Assembly: GCA_041672395.1 (NCBI GenBank)
Contig: JBAYZS010000085.1
Coordinates: forward strand, 1 to 6,657
Length of the DNA stretch: 6,657 bases
Direction of reading: 5' to 3'
Source: UBA5287 sp041672395
GTDB lineage: Bacteria; Bacteroidota; Bacteroidia; Bacteroidales; Dysgonomonadaceae
Positions 1-6,612 of this stretch are shown here, piece after piece. Position numbers and translations under genes: made by a program. Position 1 is the stretch's first letter. Every line of letters begins with the position of its first letter. A model generated the notes under the pieces. It had not been told where the DNA came from, did no database searches, and saw only the letters and a list, made by a program, of their open reading frames with translations.

Positions 1-28
1 TGAGACCTGAGTTTTAGTTGGTCACCAG
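1..28 (+). repeat. Left terminal inverted repeat of the IS256-type element (tentative)
   Basis: The tip GAGAC at 2-6 is inverted relative to GTCTC at 1353-1357. After one gap, TG, then TA, then GTCA also line up with the right end, but the middle of the repeat is divergent. The repeat lies about 45-70 bases beyond the transposase stop codon, which is a usual distance. Because it sits on the first bases of the window, the outer boundary cannot be confirmed. Confidence 0.4.
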
Positions 29-71
29 CAAAACTAATTAAAAATATATAAACTTTGCTTTTGTCTAACTA

Positions 72-1287
72 TTAAATGAATAATTTAAATCTTTCCGGGA
101 AAAGAATTGCCAGTTGCTGTGCCGTCTGTCCCCAGTCTCTAAGAGGCATTGTCCATTTCTTACGGATATTACGGTAAGCCAGATAAACAAGCTTTTCCAA
201 TGCCGTATCGTTCGTGAACACTCCTTTATTCTTGGTCACCTTGCGTATCTGGCGATGATATCCCTCCACTATATTAGTAGTATAAATAAGTCGTCGGATA
301 GTGTCGGTATACTGAAAATAGGACGATAATTTATGCCAGTTATCACGCCATGATTTTATCACCAATGGATATTGTTCTCCCCATTTCTTTTCAAGATTAT
401 CTAACTCATCTTCTGCTGATTCCCGATTTACAGCTTGATATACAAGCTTCAGATCCTTCAGAAAGGCCTTTTGATACTTACCGGCAACATATTTAATTGA
501 GTTGCGTATCTGATGAACAATGCAACTTTGAACGATAGTTTCAGGGAAAGCGCTGTTAATGGCATCCGAGAAACCTGTCAGATTATCGGTGCTGGCGATT
601 AAAATATCTTGTACCCCACGAGTTTGTAAATCTGTTAGAACCGAGAGCCAAAAATTAGCACCTTCACTCTTGGATATATACATTCCCAACAGATCTTTAT
701 GTCCGTTGCGATCAACACCAAGTACATTGTAAATAGCACGGGTAAGTCGGACGGTTTTTGTCATCCATCACTTTGTAGTGAATAGCATCCATCCATACCA
801 TGGGGTAAACCGGATCAAGTGGACGAGTACGCCAAGATTGAAGCTCAGGCAGCACCCTGTCGGTAATGGCACTGATAGTATCGGCTGAAACACGATTGCC
901 AAGGTTCTCCTCCATCCAGTCGCTGATCTCTCGTGTACTGTTTCCCAGAGCGTATAAACCAATGATGCGATCAGCTACACCTTCGGCTAAAATGCGTTCG
1001 CGCTTTTTGATAAACTCAGGTTCAAAGCGAGATTCCCTGTCACGAGGGGTTTGTATCGTTACCTCACCAAGAGAGGTTTGAACTTGCTTACGGTTATAGC
1101 CGTTGCGACGATTACCGCTTAAACGCTCTTCCTCATCCATGTGAGCATCCATCTCACCTTCCAGGGCAGCATTTAGAAGGTTCTCCAATAAAGGGGCAAA
1201 TGCACCGTCTTTACCTAATAGGGGCTTGCCGGATTTTAGCTGCTCCAGCGCCTTAGCTTGAAAGGACTTGTAATCAAAATCTTCCAT
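72..1287 (-). pseudogene. IS256-family (mutator-type) transposase, split by a +1 frameshift
   Basis: This gene would encode the cut-and-paste transposase of the element, a DNA-binding RNase H-fold DDE enzyme. The N-terminal part (1287 down to about 748) has the family's helical start and a 'RRNGYNRK' motif near residue 60. It carries the first catalytic Asp, D167, in VWMDAIHYKV. The C-terminal part (about 746 down to 72) is in another frame. It carries the second Asp in ASTDNLTGF, the CIVH signature of the insertion domain, and the catalytic Glu in NIVEGYHRQIRK. Joining the frames by dropping one base near 747 (or one A of the A5 run at 754-758 on the complement) gives about 404 residues with D167, D234 and E341. 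That is almost exactly the spacing known for IS256 transposase. The upstream frame otherwise stops at residue 191. It is probably inactive unless the shift is a sequencing error. Programmed frameshifting is not usual in this family. Confidence 0.9.
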
Positions 1288-1330
1288 AATGTAAACTGTT
1301 ATGTAAAAGTAATAAAAAATTATTTTTATT

Positions 1331-1358
1331 CTTTGACACAGTTTACTTTACAGTCTCC
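1331..1358 (-). repeat. Right terminal inverted repeat of the IS256-type element
   Basis: Read inward on the complement from 1358, the end is GGAGACTGTAAAG followed by TAAACTGTGTCAAAG. It lies 43 bases outside the transposase start codon, where a terminal repeat is expected. The GAGAC tip is shared with the opposite end at 2-6, and a TG...GTCA pattern is shared further in with gaps. Confidence 0.6.
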
Positions 1359-1389
1359 GCCTTTTTCATTTATCAACAAAATAAGTTGC

Positions 1390-1890
1390 TTATTTAAATA
1401 CTTCTTTAAGCTTTTTAGACCATCCTTGCAATCGATCTTCAGTTAAATCGTATTCATTATCTTCATCAATAGCTAATCCAACCCATTTTCCGTCAATGAC
1501 AGCATCCGATTCGTCATATGTATATCCTTCGTCTTCAACCTCGCCAATTACAGTTACCTGATCTTTTACTGCATCGTACAAAATTCGCATAGATTGAGCA
1601 AAGCTACTTGAGAAAGAGCCGCTGTCTCCTAAAGCAAAAATAGCAATTTTCTTATCTGTGAGATCCAGTTTTTTGAATGTTGGAAGAAACCCTTCCCAAT
1701 CATCTTGTAAATCACCAATTCCTGTTGTTGATGTACCTAATATATAATATGGATAAGATTTTATTTCGTCCAGTTTAACATTAGCAACATCATATAAATC
1801 TGCATTTCCGTCAAGAATTTCATTTAATCTTTTTGCGACTGATTCTGTGTTTCCTCCTGAAGAGCCGTAGAGAATGGCAATATTGTTCAT
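1390..1890 (-). CDS. fldA: Long-chain flavodoxin
   Basis: This is a small cytoplasmic FMN protein that carries low-potential electrons in place of ferredoxin, typically when iron is scarce. The phosphate-binding loop is YGSSGGNTE (residues 8-16). The 50s loop is TSTTGIGDLQDDW (53-65) and the 90s loop is LGDSGSFSSSF (87-97). The extra segment around 118-140, ending in WVGLAIDEDNEYDLT, marks the long-chain type, and 166 residues is the usual length. I chose the ATG at 1890 because MNNIAILYG begins the first beta strand directly. An upstream in-frame ATG at 1923 would add eleven residues unlike the family. Compared with the Anabaena protein, the FMN-stacking Trp57 is a Thr (residue 56) and Tyr94 is a Phe (residue 93). 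It stands alone between the insertion sequence and the tRNA gene. No Fur site was recognised upstream. Confidence 0.92.
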   Translation of the reverse strand: MNNIAILYGSSGGNTESVAKRLNEILDGNADLYDVANVKLDEIKSYPYYILGTSTTGIGDLQDDWEGFLPTFKKLDLTDKKIAIFALGDSGSFSSSFAQSMRILYDAVKDQVTVIGEVEDEGYTYDESDAVIDGKWVGLAIDEDNEYDLTEDRLQGWSKKLKEVFK

Positions 1891-1980
1891 TTTAGAATAT
1901 TTTTTATTAATAATTGAGTTCATTTTGTAAACACTTCAATTGACTTTTTGTTTGAACTAAATTTAATGCAAATGACATTT

Positions 1981-2012
1981 TTTGATAGTATGAGAAAAAA
2001 ACATTAATTTTA
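1981..2012 (+). promoter_or_regulatory. Bacteroidota-type promoter for tRNA-Arg
   Basis: TTTG at 1981-1984 is followed, after a 20-base spacer, by TAATTTTA at 2005-2012. This matches seven of the eight positions, counting the two free ones, of the Bacteroidota -7 element TAnnTTTG, at about the usual distance from the -33 TTTG. The implied start site, around 2018-2020, is just upstream of the first tRNA base at 2024. The match is by eye and has no score behind it. Confidence 0.55.
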
Positions 2013-2023
2013 CGGCATATTTT

Positions 2024-2095
2024 GGCGCGGTAGTTCAATGGATAGAATAGAAGTTTCCTAAACTTTAGATTTGGGTTCGATTCCCAGCCGTGCTA
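2024..2095 (+). tRNA. tRNA-Arg (anticodon CCU)
   Basis: A complete cloverleaf can be drawn. The acceptor arm is GGCGCGG with CCGTGCT (2088-2094), including G-U pairs at the end and in the middle. The D arm is GTTC/GAAT with loop AATGGATA. The anticodon stem is GAAGT/ACTTT with loop TTCCTAA, so the anticodon is CCU at 2057-2059. A four-base variable loop follows, then the T arm TTGGG/CCCAG with loop TTCGATT. The discriminator base is A2095. CCA is not encoded (CAA follows), so it must be added after transcription. The product reads AGG codons for arginine. It is convergent with the four-gene cluster to its right. Confidence 0.95.
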
Positions 2096-2129
2096 CAAAA
2101 GTTCTTATTCTATCAAATATTAGCCTGTT

Positions 2130-2150
2130 AGTGCTTAACTCTTAAGCTCT
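2130..2150. terminator. Hairpin between convergent tRNA-Arg and sialidase-like gene
   Basis: GCTTAA (2133-2138) and TTAAGC (2142-2147) form a perfect six-pair stem around a CTC loop, extended by AG/CT outside one T-T mismatch. It lies 35 bases past the tRNA and about 50 bases past the stop codon of the opposing gene. A pyrimidine-rich stretch follows on the plus strand, but there is no long U run. A bidirectional terminator is plausible from position, but the stem is A+T-rich and weak. Confidence 0.35.
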
Positions 2151-2198
2151 TCATTCTATTACAACTTTAGTTTTAAACATATTCAAAGATTACTTGTT

Positions 2199-3475
2199 TT
2201 ACAATTTTTTCAATTTCCAGTGAGTTGTAAATATTGATGTTGGTTCTCCTTTATTTTCTTGTTGATAATAAACTGTTATTATTGAATCATCTTCCAATTG
2301 AACACTTGAAGGATAACCAATATCTCCATTATATGCTTCTTCCAAAATAATTTCATTCTCAATATCCCATGTTTCACTTTCATTTTTACTAATACAAGCA
2401 CGTTTACTATATTTATCCCTTCTATGCCCATACGCCACTAATACCCAGCCATTATTTAACTCAATCAGGTGAGGAGGATAACCCCACATAGGAGTTTTAT
2501 GAGGCGCATTCCAATTTTTTCCTCCATCATAACTTTCAGTTTGCATTAAATACGATCCACTACTATCTTTTGGTTCATACCTAATCAATGCTATTAATTT
2601 ACCACTTTTCAGTTCGACAACGTGAGGTTCACTGAAACCTACAGTCATATATTCAAAAGGTGGTACAACAGAGATTACCTTCCATGTCACACCATCGTCA
2701 TACGACTCTTCGGCCACTACTGAATGCGCACCATTCCAAGAACCAATGCCAAGATAAAATAATCGACCATCATTCAATTGAATTGGTCCATGAGGAGATG
2801 TCACATGAGTACGTACTGGTTCTTCCCAAGTTCTTCCATCATCCGAAGATCGTCTTACCCAATTACCTAACCATTCTTTTTTTATGGCATCAGGATTTTT
2901 TTTAGCTACTCGATTATACTTTTGATATGCCCATTTCCATGTAGGAGATGTATAAGCTAATGAGGTAAACCAACTTAAAAGAATTGTACCTTTTGAAGTT
3001 TGAATTATTCCAGCATCCCCTATCGTCGAGTGGAGTGTTATTAATTTCTTCAGGCTCACTCCAAGTTTTTCCATCATCATTACTTCTAATCATATGTGTT
3101 TTGCCCCAGGGACAAACATGTGAATCCCTGTCACCTGAATAGACTATTAGTAATTCTCCATCTTTAGTTTTTAGATGGCCACCCCAAGTATCTATTTGGC
3201 TCCAAAACTTCCTGCGAACCTATAACATGTCCGTTTTGGTCAATTTTTCTTTCGGTAATTAAATATTTCCCTGGTTCTTTGCACACTAATTTTGTTTCAA
3301 GAATCGTAGCAATATTATTTTTAATTTGTTTTCCTTTTGTCAAATCTTCATTTAAAATGTTTGAATGAATAATCTTTTCAGAACTCAATAATTTACTACT
3401 GCTAATTAAACTACTGGTAGTTAACAGGCTTGCAGTCTTAATAAAGTTTCTTCTATTAAACGAATTTGATTTCAT
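2199..3475 (-). pseudogene. Sialidase-superfamily (BNR/Asp-box) secreted protein, broken by two +1 frameshifts
   Basis: The N-terminus has a twin-arginine-type signal (NRRNFIKTASLL, residues 7-18) and runs in one frame to about 3206, V90. The next 62 codons (3204 to 3019) are in a second frame, which encodes WSQIDTWGGHLKT, then SGDRDSHVCPWGKTHMIRS, and later NNTPLDDR. The rest (3017 to 2199) is in a third frame, beginning DAGIIQTSKGTILLSW. Removing one T from the T4 run at 3204-3207 and one G from the G4 run at 3017-3020 (complement) restores 424 residues. Five Asp boxes are then seen at about 131-138, 209-216, 257-264, 314-321 and 362-369 (SNDDGKTW, SSDDGRTW, SYDDGVTW, SYDGGKNW, SKNESETW), as in six-bladed sialidase propellers. 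An Arg in ALIRYEP and the GYP Tyr are candidate active-site residues. True sialidase activity is not shown, and other sialidase-fold glycosidases are possible. It is the last gene of the cluster. Confidence 0.88.
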
Positions 3476-3518
3476 AATTAATATTTATTCTATAACACTT
3501 ATATAGTTATAGTTATCG

Positions 3519-4706
3519 TTACCCTCTTTTCTCGCGAAAAAGTAGCACAAAACCTATCAAGAAGAAAACAGTTAAAACAAAAGGAATCATCCATATTGAC
3601 ACCCAATTATAAACTTCTCCTTCTGAATAATAATCAACCACATTTCCGGCAACCATTGTTCCTAACAATTTTCCCACACCGTAAGTAGCAAAAGCGATTA
3701 ATCCCTGAGCAGAATTTCGTAAAGAAGATGGTGCAGCTTCATCCACATAAAGTTGTCCAGTAACAAAGAAAAAAGTAAAACAAAAACCATGAAATGGTAA
3801 AACAGCATAAAGAAAACCATTTGAACCAGTAAATGCTCCTAATGCAAATGCCCCATACATCAACACCCATGCAACAATTGCAGCTAAAATACTACCTTTG
3901 TATTTGAGTTTCTTAAAAAGGAATGGAAATGCAAACAGAAAGATCACCTCTGCGATCTGACCCAAGCTCATTGCAGCCGCAGCATTATTTATACCTTCAT
4001 CTACAATAAACAGATTTGTAAATGAATCGTAAAATGCAAGAGGGATACAAATTAATGCCATAAATATCAGTAATACTGAAAATGATTTATCTTTTGTCAA
4101 TTTGAATGCATCAAACCCAAGAATTTGTCCTACCGTTGCTTTTTCAACCACTTTTTCAGGTTTTTTATAAGGTAAAACCAAGGCGTAAAGTCCAGCTAAA
4201 AATGAAACCACAGAAGCAATAAGAAAAGGAGTAGAGAGTGCTTCCAAATCAAAAGCACTTAATAATAATCCTGCAACTATCCATCCAAAAGAGCCAAATA
4301 ATCTTATGCGTGAAAACTCTTTTGAAGTATCTTTTAAATTCTCAAATGAGATAGAATTACATAACGACATAGTTGGCATAAAACAAATTGTGTAGGCTAG
4401 CAAGGTAGGTAAGAATAACGAAAATTGATCAATCCTGGTTAACCCAAAAAGTAACAATGATCCTAAAATATTTAAAAAAGCCAATACCCTATTTGGTGAG
4501 AAAAAGCGATCAGCAATAATTCCAACAATCACTGGGGATATAATAGCAGCAATTGCAGCAGTTCCATAAGCCAATCCGATTTGAACACCACTAAAATGTA
4601 ATGTTTGTCCTAAATATGTCCCCATTGTAACAAACCATGATCCTTGAATAAAATATTGCAAAAACATCATTATTGATAATTGCGCTTTCCTATTTATATT
4701 TTTCAT
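3519..4706 (-). CDS. MFS transporter, nucleoside:H+ symporter (NupG-like) family
   Basis: This is a 395-residue inner-membrane permease with about twelve hydrophobic segments, the usual size for the family. The start (FLQYFIQGSWFVTMGTYLG, residues 16-34) follows the pattern of E. coli NupG (FLQF...GSW...LGSY). RIRLFGSFGW in the central loop region is the conserved RxRxxGxxGW-type motif. Members import nucleosides by proton symport, but in Bacteroidota relatives often sit among glycoside hydrolases and probably take up mono- or oligosaccharides. The real substrate cannot be read from the sequence. The gene begins 31 bases after the GH43 stop and ends 43 bases before the sialidase-like start, so all are probably co-transcribed. 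A palindrome resembling a LacI operator lies 22 bases upstream of its start codon. Confidence 0.87.
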   Translation of the reverse strand: MKNINRKAQLSIMMFLQYFIQGSWFVTMGTYLGQTLHFSGVQIGLAYGTAAIAAIISPVIVGIIADRFFSPNRVLAFLNILGSLLLFGLTRIDQFSLFLPTLLAYTICFMPTMSLCNSISFENLKDTSKEFSRIRLFGSFGWIVAGLLLSAFDLEALSTPFLIASVVSFLAGLYALVLPYKKPEKVVEKATVGQILGFDAFKLTKDKSFSVLLIFMALICIPLAFYDSFTNLFIVDEGINNAAAAMSLGQIAEVIFLFAFPFLFKKLKYKGSILAAIVAWVLMYGAFALGAFTGSNGFLYAVLPFHGFCFTFFFVTGQLYVDEAAPSSLRNSAQGLIAFATYGVGKLLGTMVAGNVVDYYSEGEVYNWVSIWMIPFVLTVFFLIGFVLLFREKRG

Positions 4707-4728
4707 AATACATTTATAAATATAAAGT

Positions 4729-4740
4729 TAAAACGTTTTA
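4729..4740. promoter_or_regulatory. Perfect 12-bp palindrome, LacI-type operator candidate
   Basis: TAAAACGTTTTA is a perfect palindrome with the AAACGTTT core common in operators of LacI-family sugar repressors. It overlaps the stop codon of the GH43 gene (4738-4740) and lies 22 bases before the importer start. No promoter was confidently found beside it, and such A/T-rich palindromes can arise by chance. Confidence 0.3.
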
Positions 4741-5781
4741 GTCCATTATCAAATTACCTTTAATTACTAAATTATCTCCCTTATCCTCCAATTCAAAGAT
4801 TTGTGCTCTTTCCTGACCATTTGGTGAATTCGGTTGATGAAGAATTAGACATAGTTTTCCTTCAAAAGTTGAAAATATTGATCCATGACCTCCATTTTCA
4901 TTTACTAATGGTTCAGAATGATGTATCCATGGCCCAAGCAACTTTCCAGTAGTGGATTCTGCAATTCCTATTGCATAGTTACCATTTTGTAAAAAACTTG
5001 ACCAAATCATCAACAACTTCCCTGTTTTAGTTCTATAAAGGTAGCATCCATCTGTAACATAACTATTAGCTTTGTCAGGTGTCCATGGTGCATCAGAAGC
5101 ACGAAATAAGAATTCAGGCATTCCAATAGCCTCCGATAGATCGGGCTTTAACTCAATCATCTCAATTGTACCATCTACTACTTGAACCCATTCATGGCAA
5201 TAAATCATGTAAGGTTTACCATCTTCTTCCCATAAAGTACCATCCAGTGCCATAAAGTCAATTGGAGTATGTGGGCATAATCCAAAAGGAAGGAATGGAC
5301 CTTCGGGACTATTTGCATGAAAAACTTGAGTCCCACGATATGTAAAAGCCGGCCAGTCCGGTTTTGATTCTCTCCAGGTTTCTTGGGTATTAACTGTACC
5401 AAACAAATAGTACTTTCCTTTATAAAAATGTATTTCCGGAGCCCATATAGTACCCGTAATCCAATTATCTTGCTGAACAGTAAAAACCCTTTTAGGACCA
5501 GACCATTCTTTTAAATCGCTACCCCAGAATATTTCAACTCCTCCTAATTCTTGTCCATTTTTATCTTTTGTAGATGCAGATCGGTACAAGTAATACAGAC
5601 CGTTTTGCTTATCAGGGAGTATATAAGGATCTCTAATATGAATATCTTTTAGTTTAATAGTATTTGTATATTCATTCGGTACTTTCTCCTGCAACTTTAA
5701 ATTAAAAGCAAATAATAAGTTTTGTTGTACAATTAGAATTGTACTAATTATTATAAAAAGATTTTTACAGTTATTCTTCAT
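4738..5781 (-). CDS. Secreted GH43-family five-bladed propeller glycosidase
   Basis: Residues 1-25 form a signal peptide (charged MKNNCKN, then a hydrophobic stretch ending near LLFA), so the enzyme is exported. No lipobox is seen. GH43 features follow in order. The catalytic-base Asp is D51 in IHIRDPYIL, and WAPEIHF is at 113-119. The pKa-modulating Asp is D180 in ALDGTLWEEDGKPYMIY, and GGHGSIF is at 297-303 with the conserved pocket His. Family members are mostly arabinofuranosidases, arabinanases, xylosidases and galactosidases. Which one this is cannot be told. The usual general-acid Glu, in an E-G-P turn, is not seen. The matching place reads VTDGCYLYR (242-250), so Asp244 may replace it or the subfamily may differ. 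The length of 347 residues suits a single catalytic domain. It lies 76 bases after the lipoprotein gene. Confidence 0.88.
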   Translation of the reverse strand: MKNNCKNLFIIISTILIVQQNLLFAFNLKLQEKVPNEYTNTIKLKDIHIRDPYILPDKQNGLYYLYRSASTKDKNGQELGGVEIFWGSDLKEWSGPKRVFTVQQDNWITGTIWAPEIHFYKGKYYLFGTVNTQETWRESKPDWPAFTYRGTQVFHANSPEGPFLPFGLCPHTPIDFMALDGTLWEEDGKPYMIYCHEWVQVVDGTIEMIELKPDLSEAIGMPEFLFRASDAPWTPDKANSYVTDGCYLYRTKTGKLLMIWSSFLQNGNYAIGIAESTTGKLLGPWIHHSEPLVNENGGHGSIFSTFEGKLCLILHQPNSPNGQERAQIFELEDKGDNLVIKGNLIMD

Positions 5782-5857
5782 GGGAAGAAACTATTTAATT
5801 GATAATTTAGAATTCAAAATATAGGTTTTAATATTTAAATGTTAAGTACTCTTCATC

Positions 5858-6535
5858 TTAATTTGTCTTTTCCAAACTATCAAGATCAAGCGTCATGTCT
5901 TCAATAATTGCATTCTTTTCAATATTCTTTAATTGTTTGATCAATGAACTGGGATCTAAACGCCGGGTCATCTCTATCTCCATCAAACGATCAGGATAAC
6001 GCTCACGTATTCCACGAACATCATTCATAAACAAAGAGTCTTCTCCTTCATAAAGTGCATTTGCCGCTTGTTGAATTAAAAATGCTCCTAAACTATCAGG
6101 ATATTTTTCTAAAACAGCTTTCAAGTAATTATTACTGCGCTCAAAGCTTTTATGAGCTTCACTATTCTTGTCTTTTGTCGCTTGAAAAAGCCCCAATTGA
6201 AAAAGATACTCACCTGTAATTGCACCACGTTGGTCAGCTAGAGTTTGAATATTTAATGCTGAATCAAGATATCCCATTTCAGCTAATAGTTTAGCTTTAA
6301 CTCCATAATAATCAGGATTCAGACTATCTATAGTTAACGCCTGATCAAGAAGGACCATGGCTTTTAAAGTAGAATCAACATCAAATGATGAATTTACCAA
6401 CGAGATTGCAAGTTGATAGATCGAATCAGCTTTTGGTTCAACGATATATGGTGTAATGTCCACATCTTTTTTATTATTGCATGAAACCAAACATAAAAAA
6501 GAAAGAAAGAATATATAAATTGTTTTATTTTTCAT
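5858..6535 (-). CDS. TPR-repeat lipoprotein
   Basis: The N-terminus MKNKTIYIFFLSFLCLVSC is a lipoprotein signal peptide with lipobox LVSC. C19 would be lipidated and the protein anchored in the envelope. The mature part is helical and fits tetratricopeptide repeats. Approximate units are residues 40-73 (ending LDQALTIDSLNP), 74-107 (DYYGVKAKLLAEMGYLDSA) and 108-146 (YLFQLGLFQ ... VLEKYP), with more helices to the end at 225. TPR proteins act as scaffolds for protein contacts, and no enzyme motif is seen. As the first of the four same-strand genes it may assist the glycan-processing machinery, but that is only inferred from position. A strong hairpin ends ten bases before the ATG. No Shine-Dalgarno sequence is visible. 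Confidence 0.8.
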   Translation of the reverse strand: MKNKTIYIFFLSFLCLVSCNNKKDVDITPYIVEPKADSIYQLAISLVNSSFDVDSTLKAMVLLDQALTIDSLNPDYYGVKAKLLAEMGYLDSALNIQTLADQRGAITGEYLFQLGLFQATKDKNSEAHKSFERSNNYLKAVLEKYPDSLGAFLIQQAANALYEGEDSLFMNDVRGIRERYPDRLMEIEMTRRLDPSSLIKQLKNIEKNAIIEDMTLDLDSLEKTN

Positions 6536-6545
6536 TATAACAATA

Positions 6546-6580
6546 GGGAGAACAGGTAAACCCGTCCTCCCATTTTTTTT
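6546..6580. terminator. GC-rich hairpin with T8 tract in front of the TPR lipoprotein gene
   Basis: On the plus strand GGGAGAACAGG (6546-6556) pairs with CCCGTCCTCCC (6561-6571) at nine of eleven positions around a TAAA loop, and T8 follows at 6573-6580. For plus-strand transcription this is a classic intrinsic terminator. On the minus strand the tail is only U-rich (TATTGTTAT), and the hairpin lies 41 bases after the possible upstream stop codon. It could end or attenuate transcription from the right, or act as a leader structure or RNA-stabilising element for the lipoprotein gene. Confidence 0.5.
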
Positions 6581-6612
6581 AATTAAACAATTAAATCACT
6601 CATATTCAAAAT

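Larger units (their letters stand above)
1..1358 (-). mobile_element. IS256-family insertion sequence, apparently near full length
   Basis: This is a DDE-transposase insertion sequence with one minus-strand transposase reading region. The right end, read inward from 1358, begins GGAGAC and then runs TGTAAAGTAAACTGTGTC. The left end, read inward from position 2, begins GAGAC and then CTGAGTTTTAGTTGGTCA. The terminal GAGAC is perfect, and the rest of the inverted repeat matches only loosely with gaps. The implied length of about 1.36 kb fits the usual size of IS256-family elements. The element looks richer in G+C than the genes around it, consistent with acquisition. The target-site duplication cannot be checked because the left flank lies outside the window. 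The right boundary is fairly secure. The left one is tentative and could lie a little outside the window. Confidence 0.8.

Noticed and set aside
114..329. Plus-strand open frame opposite the transposase C-terminal half
   Set aside because: It lies entirely antisense to a clearly recognised DDE transposase and shows no family features.
744..758. Programmed frameshift in the transposase
   Set aside because: IS256-family transposases are normally single-frame, and I see no clear slippery site with a stimulatory structure. A mutation or sequencing error explains it more simply.
768..962. Minus-strand open frame overlapping the transposase
   Set aside because: It is a shifted-frame shadow of the transposase segment containing D167.
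866..1081. Plus-strand open frame antisense to the transposase
   Set aside because: Shadow of the opposite strand's coding sequence, with no independent support.
1258..1446. Plus-strand open frame spanning the insertion sequence end and the flavodoxin C-terminus
   Set aside because: It crosses an insertion boundary and is antisense to two real genes. Its composition looks random and hydrophobic.
2041..2113. Nine-base inverted repeat GATAGAATA (tRNA D arm) and TATTCTATC (downstream)
   Set aside because: It would compete with the cloverleaf, is A/T-rich, and is short enough to be coincidence.
2809..2818. AGTACGTACT palindrome
   Set aside because: It lies within coding sequence of the sialidase-like gene. 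A ten-base palindrome of this kind is expected by chance and has no regulatory context.
2660..2905. Plus-strand open frame inside the sialidase-like gene
   Set aside because: Antisense shadow of the Asp-box region.
5205..5402. Minus-strand open frame inside the GH43 gene
   Set aside because: A different frame of the well-supported GH43 coding sequence.
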